Assembly: GCA_937911745.1 (NCBI GenBank)
Contig: CALDPX010000058.1
Span: 169,379 to 233,378, forward strand
Origin: an uncultured Alistipes sp.
Lineage (GTDB): Bacteria; Bacteroidota; Bacteroidia; Bacteroidales; Rikenellaceae
Length of the DNA: 64,000 bases
Reading direction: 5' to 3'
Shown here piece by piece: positions 27,086 through 36,439 of this stretch. The stretch's first letter is position 1. The number at the start of each line of letters is the position of its first letter. The translations under genes and the position numbers were made by a program. The notes under the pieces are model-generated. The model worked only from the letters and a program-made list of their open reading frames with translations, ran no database searches and was not told where the DNA came from.

Positions 27086-27088
27086 CTG
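27071..27088. repeat. attL-like 18-bp direct repeat in the tRNA-Lys(CTT) 3' end
   Basis: GCCCCAGAGGGAGCACTG, identical to 37722-37739. Direct repeats of a tRNA 3' end on both sides of a segment are the classical footprint of tyrosine-recombinase integration. Confidence 0.75.
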
Positions 27089-27089
27089 A

Positions 27090-27124
27090 CGAGGGAAAAC
27101 GCAAGTTTTCCCTCGTTTTGTTTT
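27090..27124 (+). terminator. terminator after tRNA-Lys(CTT)
   Basis: CGAGGGAAAAC-GCAA-GTTTTCCCTCG followed by TTTTGTTTT: a strong intrinsic terminator. Confidence 0.9.
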
Positions 27125-27180
27125 ATATCAGAAAGTTATCCCCAATTTATGCTGCAACTTGCTGAAACAGCATGTCTTAC

Positions 27181-27522
27181 TTTGTCTAACTTTTGTCCAT
27201 TTTTTGTCCAACTTCATATCGTTTTTGTCTAGCCGTTAGACAAATGAGATGAAGAAATAGAGAAGAAACTCGATTTTCTCTCTTTTTTCTTCACTTTTCT
27301 TCTTCATTTGGCTCTATTTCCAGACATATATTCTTCGTTTACAAATAGTTGCGAATTAACTTGATACTTAAAAATAGTGATGTTATGTTTGCATCGCAAG
27401 TAGCTCATTGAGAGAGTGTTAAGGATTTTTGAAGACTGCATTGGAGTCCAAAAGTGTCAAACAATTTTCTGGGTTTGTCTAACGTATTTCAAGTTTCAAG
27501 GTTTGTCTAAAAAATGTCCAAC
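27181..27522. repeat. cluster of TTTGTCTAAC-like repeats (possible integrase arm sites)
   Basis: TTTGTCTAAC or one-base variants at 27181-27190, 27203-27212, 27224-27233, inverted at 27235-27244, and again at 27474-27483, 27502-27511 and (as TGTCCAAC) near 27514-27522. The pair at 27224-27244 is a palindrome. An inverted relative lies at 37547-37556 near the other tRNA-end copy. The gap 27245-27470 is AT-rich without a gene. Confidence 0.5.
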
Positions 27523-27588
27523 TTATTTTTATGACCTCTCGCCCATTGCACCCAAATTTGCAACACAAACAGTAAAAAACGAGTGAAT

Positions 27589-27830
27589 ATGAACAACCAG
27601 ACAATCGCTGTACGCATGTACGTACGTACAAAAGAACAGAGGCAATGCCGCAGGCAGAATTCCTATCTTTGTACGCATGGACCAAGTGCGTGATGTATTC
27701 GTTTTCTGCTGCTTTACGGGGCTAGCACATTGCGATGTATTGGAGCTTACCGAAGAGAATATCCGCATTGATGACGCTGGCAATAAATGGTTACGCACAC
27801 ACCCACACAGAAAACCGCTCCCCACCACAC
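27589..27830 (+). pseudogene. decayed tyrosine recombinase (integrase) remnant
   Basis: Broken integrase reading in two frames. From ATG 27589, MNNQTIAVRMYVRTKE resembles the N-terminal arm-binding start of Bacteroidota integrases. A +1 shift near 27636-27641 continues as GRIPIFVRM, then directly DQVRDVFVFCCFTGLAHCDV...IRIDDAGNKWLRT, the start of the catalytic core with the first active-site Arg region (TGLA). The core-binding domain between them is deleted, and the rest of the catalytic domain (HxxR, Tyr) is missing, cut at the porin terminator. The intact ancestor would have been about 400 residues. It lies about 500 bp inside the tRNA-Lys end repeat. Confidence 0.75.
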
Positions 27831-27865
27831 AAAAAAACCGCCCCCACCATTGCTGGCGGGGGCGG
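27831..27865 (-). terminator. terminator of the glp-porin operon
   Basis: Hairpin CCGCCCCC(ACCA)TTGC(TGGC)GGGGGCGG, followed on the minus strand by seven T, 68 bp past the porin stop. Confidence 0.88.
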
Positions 27866-27932
27866 CACTCAAACTCAAATTATGCTACATTATGAAAAAT
27901 GTCTTTTTCATTAATAGGTTTCGCCCACTCGC

Positions 27933-29252
27933 TTAGAACGAGAATACAAGGCGACCCTGCAATGCGTGGAAATTCTTGTCCATAGCGAACTTATCACGCG
28001 AGAAGTGGCTGTAAGTGTAGTCAACCAACATATGAACGTGGTTGTTGAACGAGTAGTTCAAACCGATGGTTGCAGCGTGCAAAGCACCACCACCTACGCT
28101 GGTCGAGGTAACGGGGTAGTCCGAGAGGATACCGTTGTCGATATACTTATCCTGTGCTACGAAGTAGTAAGCGCCATCTACGATGTCGTTCAGATTGGTG
28201 TAGGAGTAGCGAGCTACAACCTCCAACGATTTACCCTTCATACCACCGAGCAAAGCCTCTTTCTTGTTGTAGCTATAAGGCTCGCCGAAGAGGAGGTAAC
28301 CTGCCTCAACATAACCACCATTGAATTTGGTAGCCTCCAAGGGGTTGCCAGCCTTCCACGATTCGAGCGAAGCCCACGACCAGAGAGTACCGAGCTGAGC
28401 CTTGAAGAGGGTCTCGTCGTCACGCTCTTTGCCGATGTATTTGTAGATATACTCACCACGAACAAAGAGTTTCGAGTTGCGATAGAGGAACTCAGCACCA
28501 ACATTAATCTCGTCCGAAGCCCAAGGCACCTGAGCGTTCATAAACTGAGTGGTGGGGTCTACGTAGGTCTCGATAGGGGTAGTAATCGAGAGGTTGGTCT
28601 GAACGGTACCGTTGTAAGCCACACCGGTGTTGATTTTAGCATAGCGAGCCGAAAGACCAACGTGCAAAGTCTCGTTCTTCTCGTTGATGGGCAGATACAA
28701 CCAACGACCACCCAAGGTGAAGCCCTGATAGCCTGCTGCCTGGTTGTTGTAGAGGTTCTCTGCGAAGATACCCTGATTAGCAAAAATGTTCTCGCTTACA
28801 TATTTGTAAGTTACGCCCAACTGACGACCGGGAGCAAGTGCACGAGCAGCCGAAGGACGCGAAATGAAGTGGTACGAGCCAATCGAGGTGTTGTTAGCCA
28901 TCGACGAAGGATCGTTGTAGTAACCAGCCTTTACGAACTGATTCTCGTCGAGTGCGTACTGTACGAAGATGTTTTTCTGCTTGAACGAGCCTTTCGAGAA
29001 ATCGAAGTCAGCGTAGAAATACCACTGGTCGAACTCCATCGAAGTGCGGATACGTGCGTCGGTGATAGCAGCACCCGAGCGCATAGGGGTGTAATCGGTG
29101 TGATAGTAAGCCACGTCAGACATCATACGGGCACCGATTGTGAAGCGAACATCGTTATTCTCAACATTTACGTTGGGAGTAGTGTCGAAATCCTGAGCCA
29201 TTACACCAAGCGATGCAGCGGCAGCAAGGAACATCAAAATATATCGTTTCAT
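27933..29252 (-). CDS. outer-membrane porin, OprO/OprP-like (phosphate/phosphoester porin)
   Basis: A 439-residue protein: signal peptide ending VMAQ (about residue 20), then a beta-barrel of alternating strands ending in the typical terminal aromatic LQGRLVFSF. Segments FTIGARMMSDVAYY, QWYFYADFDFSKGSFKQKNIFVQY and LFVRGEYIYKYIG are as in the phosphate-selective porin O/P family. Last gene of the glp operon, so it probably admits glycerophosphodiesters or glycerol-3-phosphate through the outer membrane. Substrate is inferred from context. Confidence 0.82.
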   Translation of the reverse strand: MKRYILMFLAAAASLGVMAQDFDTTPNVNVENNDVRFTIGARMMSDVAYYHTDYTPMRSGAAITDARIRTSMEFDQWYFYADFDFSKGSFKQKNIFVQYALDENQFVKAGYYNDPSSMANNTSIGSYHFISRPSAARALAPGRQLGVTYKYVSENIFANQGIFAENLYNNQAAGYQGFTLGGRWLYLPINEKNETLHVGLSARYAKINTGVAYNGTVQTNLSITTPIETYVDPTTQFMNAQVPWASDEINVGAEFLYRNSKLFVRGEYIYKYIGKERDDETLFKAQLGTLWSWASLESWKAGNPLEATKFNGGYVEAGYLLFGEPYSYNKKEALLGGMKGKSLEVVARYSYTNLNDIVDGAYYFVAQDKYIDNGILSDYPVTSTSVGGGALHAATIGLNYSFNNHVHMLVDYTYSHFSRDKFAMDKNFHALQGRLVFSF

Positions 29253-29323
29253 ATCTCTAATTTCAATTAGTTTAAGTACAAGTTAATAGAACTGTTTTTG
29301 GTCAAATAAACCGTATGAATGTA

Positions 29324-30721
29324 TTAGTAGCCAAGCCTTTCGAGAACCTCAACGGGATTGGGAACGGTCTGAGCTGCATTCTTGTCGCGTACGCCTTTGT
29401 CGATGAAGTACTGCAAGGTAATCTCGGTACGGTTGGTGAAAGCACCATCCATATAGGGAGCCTCGAAGTCGCTCTCGCCATAGTGGTAAGCGCCGAAGTA
29501 AACATTCATCTGTTCGAGAGTATCAAACGAATAGGGGTGGTTGAGCATACCTGCGCGACGAATCATATCGTGCATCCAGGGCGAGTTCATCTCGAAGTAG
29601 TTGTTGGGAGCACCTGCGATGCTGGGACCGATGATGTGAGCCTTGAACTCCAAGCCCTGGTTGATGTAACCTGCATATTGTGCGGGAGTGATTTGGTCGT
29701 GCCAGAGGAGGAAACACATAGGAATCTTGCCCTCGTACTTCTCGGCGGTACGGCGAAGACTCTCGAAGGAGAATGTTTGGAGGATAACCTTACCGTTGGT
29801 GTTACCAACATTCACTTTGCCATCAACCCAGAAAGGAGTATTCTCGGGCTCGGGCTCGGTAATAATGTTCCAACCAAGGCGGTTAAGTTCGTTGTAAACC
29901 ATCTCCTCGAAGTTGCTGGGGTTGAGCCACGACTCTTTGAACTCCAAGTAGATACCGGGACGGTGACCTGCGTCTACATCATCTTTAACATACTTAAACT
30001 CATAGGTGAGGCAAGTGTGAGGATTTGCGGGATCCCAAACACCTTTAATCTCAAATTTACGCTCTCCTAAGATATCACGGTCGAGTTTGTAACCCTCTGC
30101 ATATTTAACAAGGTCTTCGAGGGGCGAAACATACTGGTGAATGGTCGAGAATGCGGGACGAGCCTGCTCGGGCATACTCTCCTCGTTGAACCAAGTACCG
30201 GCGTCGAGCTTTGCGAGCTCGTGGTAGAAGTATTGGTTGGTGTAATAGGGGTTGAACGATGCGCGGTCAGCTGCCATCTGAGCCTCAGCCTCTGCCTCGG
30301 TCATACCACCACCCTGAGCCGACATATAGAATGCCTTACGGCTTGCGGGAACGGTCTCGCCAAAGACGTTCTCGATGTTGGTTGTACGGCGGAGGTTGTC
30401 GTCGTGGTTAGCCAAGATAACACCATCCTTCGAGCACTGCAAGTCAGCCTCCAAGTAGTCGGCACCCATCTCACGAGCCCAACGCCAAGCAGCCTCAGTC
30501 TCTTCGGGAACCCAGTATACCGAGCCGCGGTGAGCGATTACCGCCATATCGGGTACATAATCACGAACTTTTGCCATATCCTCCGAGATATAACCGAGTT
30601 CGATACGAGCTGCATCGCGGTCGATGTTGGTAACATCCTGACTCTCGCAAGATGTGAGAGTAGCACACACCATCAGCGACAGAGCAGCAGTTTTAATCAA
30701 ATTCTTCTTAGTAGTTTTCAT
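29324..30721 (-). CDS. glpQ: glycerophosphodiester phosphodiesterase lipoprotein
   Basis: A 465-residue lipoprotein (lipobox LTSCE at about residue 25), exported to the periplasmic or outer face. The GDPD catalytic set is present: AHRG with the catalytic His, LEADLQ with acidic metal ligands, and NHDDNLRRTT with the second His. It releases sn-glycerol-3-phosphate from phospholipid head groups. It is longer than the E. coli enzyme (about 358), with an insert after the NHDD motif. Between glpT and the porin in the glp operon. Confidence 0.9.
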   Translation of the reverse strand: MKTTKKNLIKTAALSLMVCATLTSCESQDVTNIDRDAARIELGYISEDMAKVRDYVPDMAVIAHRGSVYWVPEETEAAWRWAREMGADYLEADLQCSKDGVILANHDDNLRRTTNIENVFGETVPASRKAFYMSAQGGGMTEAEAEAQMAADRASFNPYYTNQYFYHELAKLDAGTWFNEESMPEQARPAFSTIHQYVSPLEDLVKYAEGYKLDRDILGERKFEIKGVWDPANPHTCLTYEFKYVKDDVDAGHRPGIYLEFKESWLNPSNFEEMVYNELNRLGWNIITEPEPENTPFWVDGKVNVGNTNGKVILQTFSFESLRRTAEKYEGKIPMCFLLWHDQITPAQYAGYINQGLEFKAHIIGPSIAGAPNNYFEMNSPWMHDMIRRAGMLNHPYSFDTLEQMNVYFGAYHYGESDFEAPYMDGAFTNRTEITLQYFIDKGVRDKNAAQTVPNPVEVLERLGY

Positions 30722-30788
30722 ACACTTACTTGAAATTTGGTTAATAAATAGTGGTTAAAAATTTTAGTTTTATAGAAATTGTGTTTTG

Positions 30789-32174
30789 TTATTTCTTTGC
30801 AAGGAGTCTCTTCTCCTCTTTGTTGGTCATAGCCATCAGAACTACCGACAACAGACACGCTGCAATCAGCAATACGAAGGTCCAATCCCAACCTGCGTGC
30901 TCGGCAACGTAACCAATAACGATGTTTGCCAAAATTGCAGTACCAAAGAAGTAGCCGAAGAAGCCGGTAAGACCTGCGGCGGTACCTGCGGCGTTCTTAG
31001 GAGCAAGGTCGAGAGCCTGTACACCAATGAGCATAACGGGACCGTAGATGAAGAAACCAATGGCGATGAGCGAAATGGTAACGATGGTCACGTTAGCCGA
31101 GAACTGCCAATAGAGGTAGATGAATACTGCCACGATAGCCATAAAGATGATGGTAGGCATAGCCCTGCGACCCTTGAAGACCTTGTCGGAGAGCCAACCG
31201 CACACCAGAGTACCGGGAATTGCCGCAAACTCATAGAGGAAGTATGCCCAGCCAGCCTGTTTGATGTCGTAGCCTGCGCTCTCTTTCAGATAGGTAGGAG
31301 CCCAGTCGAGGCAGCCGTAGCGTACCATATACACGAATGCGTTAGCAATGGCGATGTACCAGAGGAGTTTGTTGTTGAGAACGTGTTTGAAGAAAATATC
31401 TTTGGTCGAGAGCACCTCTTCGTGTTTCTCGCTGTAATTCTTGGGATAGTCGTTGCGCCACTTCTCAACCGAAGGCAGACCGCACGATTGTGGGGTGTCG
31501 CGGATGAGGATGTATGCCAAAATAGCAACGAAGATTGCCACAACAGCGGGGAAAACGTAAGTACCGATGAGGAAGTAAAGTTCGGTCTGCTCGCCATAGA
31601 ACCACGAGCCAAACCACATTGCGCCATAGACAGCCATAGGACCAACCAGCGCGCCACCCACATTGTGGGCACAGTTCCAAATCGACATCATCGTACCACG
31701 CTCGTTCTGCGAGAACCAGTGGGTCATAACCCTTCCGCAAGGAGGCCAACCCATACCGTTAAACCAACCTACAAGGAAGTTCAAAATTGCCATAACTGCA
31801 ATTGCCAAACCCTTCTGCTCGGGACCAAATGCCACAACGGGTACAATCATAAACATCATTGCAATAGATGCCAAGATAAGACCCAGGGGCAAGAAGCGGC
31901 GAGCATTACTGCGGTCGGATACGCTACCCATCAAGAATTTCGACAGCGCGTAAGCGATGGCGTTCATCGAAAGTACGATACTCAGCTCGCCTTTCTCGAA
32001 GCCAAACTCACCGAGGAATGGAATTGCCATCGAGAAGTTCTTGCGGACAATGTAGAAACCTGCATAGCCGATGAAGATTCCGATGAATACCTGCCAGCGC
32101 AGACGTTTGTAGTCTTTGTCTGCCTCTGCGCCCGTGCGTTCGGGCTTAAAGGGGGGAGGTGTCAAAAATCCCAT
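30789..32174 (-). CDS. glpT: glycerol-3-phosphate:phosphate antiporter
   Basis: A 461-residue MFS organophosphate:phosphate antiporter with 12 membrane segments. GlpT/UhpT family hallmarks are YIVRKNFSMAIPFL near the start and MGWPPCGRV with ERGTMMSIWNCAHNVGG in the centre. The surrounding glpABC and glpQ genes point to glycerol-3-phosphate over hexose phosphate. Separated by 41 bp from glpC and 67 bp from glpQ on the same strand. Confidence 0.93.
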   Translation of the reverse strand: MGFLTPPPFKPERTGAEADKDYKRLRWQVFIGIFIGYAGFYIVRKNFSMAIPFLGEFGFEKGELSIVLSMNAIAYALSKFLMGSVSDRSNARRFLPLGLILASIAMMFMIVPVVAFGPEQKGLAIAVMAILNFLVGWFNGMGWPPCGRVMTHWFSQNERGTMMSIWNCAHNVGGALVGPMAVYGAMWFGSWFYGEQTELYFLIGTYVFPAVVAIFVAILAYILIRDTPQSCGLPSVEKWRNDYPKNYSEKHEEVLSTKDIFFKHVLNNKLLWYIAIANAFVYMVRYGCLDWAPTYLKESAGYDIKQAGWAYFLYEFAAIPGTLVCGWLSDKVFKGRRAMPTIIFMAIVAVFIYLYWQFSANVTIVTISLIAIGFFIYGPVMLIGVQALDLAPKNAAGTAAGLTGFFGYFFGTAILANIVIGYVAEHAGWDWTFVLLIAACLLSVVLMAMTNKEEKRLLAKK

Positions 32175-32215
32175 AATTGTAAAGTTTTGTGATTAGTTAA
32201 TAAGTTTGTTATTGG

Positions 32216-33472
32216 TTAATTAGTTGTATTGTTATTTAGTTTTCGTGTCTCTTCCACGTCCAAAGCCTCGGCAATAATCGAAATGGGGTTCATAACCTTT
32301 GCCGATGTGGACATCTCTATCTGCCACTTGCACGTCTCGCACTCGGTGGTTACAAAGTCCACTTCCGCAGCCTCTATCGCCTCAAAGAGGCTCTTACCGA
32401 TTGCCTGTGAGTACTTGTAGTTCTCCTTCTTGAAGCCGAAGGTGCCCGCAATACCGCAACACTGCGAGGGGAGCATCACAAGGTCCAACCCCTCAATCAT
32501 CCCGAGCAGCGAGGTGGCATATATCGACCAGCCGAGCCTTTCGATGTGGCACGCCGAGTGGTAGGCAACCCTCATGCGGAAATCCTTGCGGAATGCGAGC
32601 CTCACTTCGCCACGCTCCACAAGGCGGTGGAGGAAACGTGTGGCGAGCGATATGGAGTCCCTCACGTCGTGGTTGTCCAAGCCCAAAACGTGGTCGTACT
32701 CATCGCGCAGAGCGAAGGTGCAACTCGAAGAGGTTGCCACAACCTCCCTCTTGGCAGCAGTCGCCTTGCGAATCTCCGTAAGGTTGCGCTTGGCATCACG
32801 GGTGGCATCCTTCATCAATCCACTTGCCATCTTTGCCACGCCACAGCACCTCTCGCCCTCCATAAGATTTACGCCATAGCCCACAGCGTTGAGAATCTTC
32901 ACAAGGTCTTTGCCGAGTTGTGGGTAGTTGTAGTTGGCGTAGCAACCGTGGAAGTAGGTTACCTGCTTGGGGTATTGCTTTTGGCTCTCGGCAGCGTTTT
33001 TGCGGAACCAGGTGGTAAACTTCTCGCTCGAATACTTGGGCATTGTGCGGTGGTGATCTACGGCAAGCACCGCATCCATAACTCTCTTAACGGGTTTGAG
33101 CCCCAGAGTAGTATTTACAATCGGAGCCACCATCGTAGCCATACCGCCCACAAAGTCGGTATTAGCCAAGACCACATCACGCAGTTTGTGTTTGCTCTTG
33201 CCGTTCTTGGCTCGTGCAATAGTGATAATATCTCCAATCCTAACTCCCGAGGGGCAAGCTACCTCGCAGCGTTTGCAGTTGAGGCAGTATTTGAGCCCCA
33301 TATCATAGTAGGCGGCATTTTTCAGTCGGTAACGCTCGCCATCGGGACCTGCCTGCTTAGGACCGGGATAGAGAGGGTTGACCTCCAACATTGGGCAGTA
33401 GACCGTACATATAGTACACTTGGTACACTGCTCAAAGTTGTTCTCGCTGATATTGTTGTGCTCTATCTTCAT
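32216..33472 (-). CDS. glpC: anaerobic glycerol-3-phosphate dehydrogenase subunit C
   Basis: A 418-residue iron-sulfur membrane-anchor subunit. Two ferredoxin motifs, CTKCTICTVYCP (about residue 16) and CLNCKRCEVACPSG, are followed by two CCG domains (CCGVAKMASG, CCGIAGTFGF). It passes electrons from GlpAB to the menaquinone pool in anaerobic respiration. It starts four bases after glpB, so translation is coupled. Confidence 0.95.
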   Translation of the reverse strand: MKIEHNNISENNFEQCTKCTICTVYCPMLEVNPLYPGPKQAGPDGERYRLKNAAYYDMGLKYCLNCKRCEVACPSGVRIGDIITIARAKNGKSKHKLRDVVLANTDFVGGMATMVAPIVNTTLGLKPVKRVMDAVLAVDHHRTMPKYSSEKFTTWFRKNAAESQKQYPKQVTYFHGCYANYNYPQLGKDLVKILNAVGYGVNLMEGERCCGVAKMASGLMKDATRDAKRNLTEIRKATAAKREVVATSSSCTFALRDEYDHVLGLDNHDVRDSISLATRFLHRLVERGEVRLAFRKDFRMRVAYHSACHIERLGWSIYATSLLGMIEGLDLVMLPSQCCGIAGTFGFKKENYKYSQAIGKSLFEAIEAAEVDFVTTECETCKWQIEMSTSAKVMNPISIIAEALDVEETRKLNNNTTN

Positions 33473-33476
33473 ACTC

Positions 33477-34709
33477 TTAGCCTCTCTTTTCTATCTCTTT
33501 AACAACTCTCAGGGCACTCATTACGGCAATGCCACCACCGCAACCCTCCTTCACAGCATCGGCACCTGCCAGCAGGGCACCTACGGCATAGAGATTCTCT
33601 ACGGGCTTGCCGCCCAGCAGTGGGTGGAGCAAGTTGTCGGTAGCCACGCCAAAACGCTCAAAGGGCTGTGCATCCAGAAGGTCTTTCGAGTACCACTCTT
33701 GACGCAAGGTGGAAGCCACAACGTCGAGCCCTGCAATAGGCTCATAGACACCCTCGGCAGTAGCGACCAAGCCCCTACCAAAGAGGCTGCCCGTAGCGAG
33801 AATGTAGTTCTCTGCCACAAGTTCTTCGCCTTCGAGGTTGGCGGTGCGGATGCTCCTTACCTTGCCCTCCTCAATGGTGCACCCCGTAACGCTATCGTTG
33901 TTCAGCACCGTACCTCCGAGCCTCTGGAACTCCTCCATAAGAGCCTTCTGCACCCTCACACCCGAAGCCGAAACCGACACGGTGGGAGCCACCAAGACTC
34001 TCTTGCCCGTGGCGTTCTCAATAGTGCCGAGAGCCTCCTTGTCGCCCAAGCCAAAAACGGCAGGCAGGAGCACCAACTCCTCATCCCCGACCACTTGCGC
34101 AATCTTGCTGGCGTACTCTGCCACCACCTCGCCACGCAGCGAGCGCGAAATTTGCACTGCGCGCATCTCCGTAGCACTCTCGCGCAGAGAGTCGAAGGCT
34201 GCAAGCGAAACATTGTAGAGTCTGCATTCCAAGCCCCTTTTAGCCAACTCGCCAGCGATAAATTCGGGGTAGAAATCCATATATCCCTCAATGCCCACAA
34301 GTGCCACCTTGCGGTAGCCACACTCGCCCTCGGTGTCGAATGTGAGATACTCATCCATTGTGAGCCAAGCGGGTTTGAGTGCGCCAAGGGGTGTAAGGCG
34401 CAGGTGGTTTTGCGAGCCGTCGCCCTTCAAGGCGATACCCGCACGAGAGAATATATCCTTCACTATGGCAGTGTAGCCCTCAACGCTTCCTGCCTCAATA
34501 ATCTTGCTATATGGGTGCGAGGAGTTCTCGCGGGCGAACTGCTCCAACGACTCCGCACCCTCTCGCCACAACTCCAATGAGCCCGAGAAGAAGTGAAGTG
34601 CGCTCTTGCCCGAAGAGATGATAGCCACCTTCGAGCCGCCACGAGCAAGGGCTATGCCGGAGAGCAATCCAGACAATCCGCCACCTATTATTATACTATC
34701 AAACCTCAT
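33477..34709 (-). CDS. glpB: anaerobic glycerol-3-phosphate dehydrogenase subunit B
   Basis: A 410-residue flavoprotein subunit: dinucleotide-binding GGGLSGLLSGIALARGG at the N-terminus and a conserved C-terminal GADAVKEGCGGGIAVMSALRV segment closing the FAD site. It works with GlpA and GlpC to oxidise G3P to dihydroxyacetone phosphate. Its start overlaps the glpA stop by four bases (34706-34709). Confidence 0.93.
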   Translation of the reverse strand: MRFDSIIIGGGLSGLLSGIALARGGSKVAIISSGKSALHFFSGSLELWREGAESLEQFARENSSHPYSKIIEAGSVEGYTAIVKDIFSRAGIALKGDGSQNHLRLTPLGALKPAWLTMDEYLTFDTEGECGYRKVALVGIEGYMDFYPEFIAGELAKRGLECRLYNVSLAAFDSLRESATEMRAVQISRSLRGEVVAEYASKIAQVVGDEELVLLPAVFGLGDKEALGTIENATGKRVLVAPTVSVSASGVRVQKALMEEFQRLGGTVLNNDSVTGCTIEEGKVRSIRTANLEGEELVAENYILATGSLFGRGLVATAEGVYEPIAGLDVVASTLRQEWYSKDLLDAQPFERFGVATDNLLHPLLGGKPVENLYAVGALLAGADAVKEGCGGGIAVMSALRVVKEIEKRG

Positions 34710-36346
34710 ATCTTCTCCTCCTTGTTAGTTACAATCTCCGAGAGTCCGCACACTCCCTCGTAGAGCCAGCGTGTAAACTGAGCCTCCACAAGCGAGTCGC
34801 CCCAAGCGATGGGACGTACACCGCGCCACCTCTCGTTCACAAATGAAGCCACATCCGAGAGTGCCTCTTCGTGGGTTGCCTTGTGGCTATCTGCCAATAT
34901 GCCCGCTGTGCGTACAGCGCAGAGGTGCCCCTGACAAGTACCCATACCCATACGGGTGCGACGCCTTAGATCTACAAGGTTGGTGGCTCCGAGGCTCTCG
35001 ATGGCATACTTTATCTCGCCAACCGACACCTGCTCGCACTCGCACACAAGAGCCTTGTCGCCATTGCTCTCGAAGTTTATCTTGCTCCTTTGGTCGCCGT
35101 GACGTCCTGTGGCACCCTTCTCGCCCATCGTCATCGAGATGAAGTGCTTGCGCTCACGCGAGGTGTTGGGGAGGTGTTGGGTGGAAGAGCCGGGTAGAGG
35201 AGTGGTAGCAGTGGTGCAGAGGGTTGTTCTGCCCAACTTGCGGCACACCATATCCGTAGCCCACTCCGCCATCAGTCGGTAGGTCATAAGTTTACCACCC
35301 GTGATGGTCACAAAGCCCTCCAAGCCGTCCCTGGTGGCGTGGTCGAGGCAGACAATACCGCGCGATACGCTCCTGCCCGTTGGGTCGCTATCGTCTGCAA
35401 CCAGAGGGCGTACACCTGCATAAGCCCTCAGAATGCGGGTGTGGGCAAGAGCAGGTGCCAACATAGCACCCTCGCGGAGCAACAAATCCACATCCTCGGC
35501 TGTTACCTCGTTTTTGTCTATATCTTCAAATGGAATTTTGTCCGATGTAGTACCTATAAGACAAATGGTGTCGCCGGGTACCAAAATATCCGCATTGGCA
35601 GGTTTGCGGCAGCGGTTGATAACCACATTGTTCACTCTGTGACCGAATACCAACAGAGAACCTTTGGCGGGGAGCATACCTACCATCACGCCCGCCTTCT
35701 GGGCGATGAGGTGTCCCCAAATACCTGCTGCATTAACAGTTACGGGAGCGTATGCCACACTCTGTTCGCCCGTAGAGGCGTTGCGTAGCACCACACCCTC
35801 TATCCTATTGCCACTCCTTACGAAATCCACCACCTCGTGATAGGTCAGAACCTTCGCACCGTGCAGACGGGCGTCGAGAATGTTGGCAGATACAAGACGG
35901 AAGGGGTCGATGGCTCCATCGGGCACCTTTACGGCTCCGATGAGCGAAGGATTGATCGAAGGCTCCATGCGGCGAGCCTCCTCGGGCGATATTGCCTCGG
36001 CTGAAATGCCTGCATTCAAGCAGGAGTCGATAAATTTTTTCTGATAATCGAGGTCGTCCTCGGGTAGGGTGATGAAAAGACCATCGGTTTCCTCCACACA
36101 ATGGCGGGCAACAGAGCGCAGAATTTTGTTCTCTGAGATACACTCCGCGGCGGACTCTTGGTCGGTTACGGCATAGCGTGCACCGCTGTGCAACAAGCCG
36201 TGATTGCGCCCCGTAGCACCTGTCGCAAAGTCCTTGCGCTCAACGAGTAGCACCTTTAAGCCTCGAAGTGCGCAATCGCGTGCAGTACCTGCTCCTGTGG
36301 CACCACCACCTATGATTATAACATCATAATTGCCAAGGTTGTTCAT
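34706..36346 (-). CDS. glpA: anaerobic glycerol-3-phosphate dehydrogenase subunit A
   Basis: A 546-residue catalytic flavoprotein. FAD motif GGGATGAGTARDCALRG is near residue 13; the GlpA/GlpD signature RNHGLLHSGARY follows. The C-terminal BFD-like [2Fe-2S] domain has CECEQVSVGE and a later CQGHLC, typical of the anaerobic GlpA and not of aerobic GlpD. First gene of the operon, read from the promoter at 36393-36423. Confidence 0.95.
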   Translation of the reverse strand: MNNLGNYDVIIIGGGATGAGTARDCALRGLKVLLVERKDFATGATGRNHGLLHSGARYAVTDQESAAECISENKILRSVARHCVEETDGLFITLPEDDLDYQKKFIDSCLNAGISAEAISPEEARRMEPSINPSLIGAVKVPDGAIDPFRLVSANILDARLHGAKVLTYHEVVDFVRSGNRIEGVVLRNASTGEQSVAYAPVTVNAAGIWGHLIAQKAGVMVGMLPAKGSLLVFGHRVNNVVINRCRKPANADILVPGDTICLIGTTSDKIPFEDIDKNEVTAEDVDLLLREGAMLAPALAHTRILRAYAGVRPLVADDSDPTGRSVSRGIVCLDHATRDGLEGFVTITGGKLMTYRLMAEWATDMVCRKLGRTTLCTTATTPLPGSSTQHLPNTSRERKHFISMTMGEKGATGRHGDQRSKINFESNGDKALVCECEQVSVGEIKYAIESLGATNLVDLRRRTRMGMGTCQGHLCAVRTAGILADSHKATHEEALSDVASFVNERWRGVRPIAWGDSLVEAQFTRWLYEGVCGLSEIVTNKEEKI

Positions 36347-36392
36347 TTGGGTTTAGGTTTTATTTCGCAACTTATGTGGTTTCATTGCAGAA

Positions 36393-36423
36393 CAAAATTA
36401 ATTACTTTTTCTTTACAAACAAA
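36393..36423 (-). promoter_or_regulatory. glp operon promoter
   Basis: -33 TTTG at 36420-36423, 19-bp spacer, -7 TAATTTTG at 36393-36400, about 47 bp before glpA. A good consensus match, overlapping the AT-rich region shared with the divergent regulator. Confidence 0.75.
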
Positions 36424-36439
36424 ACTTTTTTGATTATTT

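Noticed and set aside
27529..27828. 99-codon minus-strand frame over the integrase remnant
   Set aside because: Antisense to the recognisable RDVFVFCCFTGLA segment; composition is random-like.
30786..32192. 468-codon plus-strand open frame over glpT
   Set aside because: Antisense shadow of a clear MFS gene; the Cys/His-rich composition is what reverse-complemented membrane codons give.
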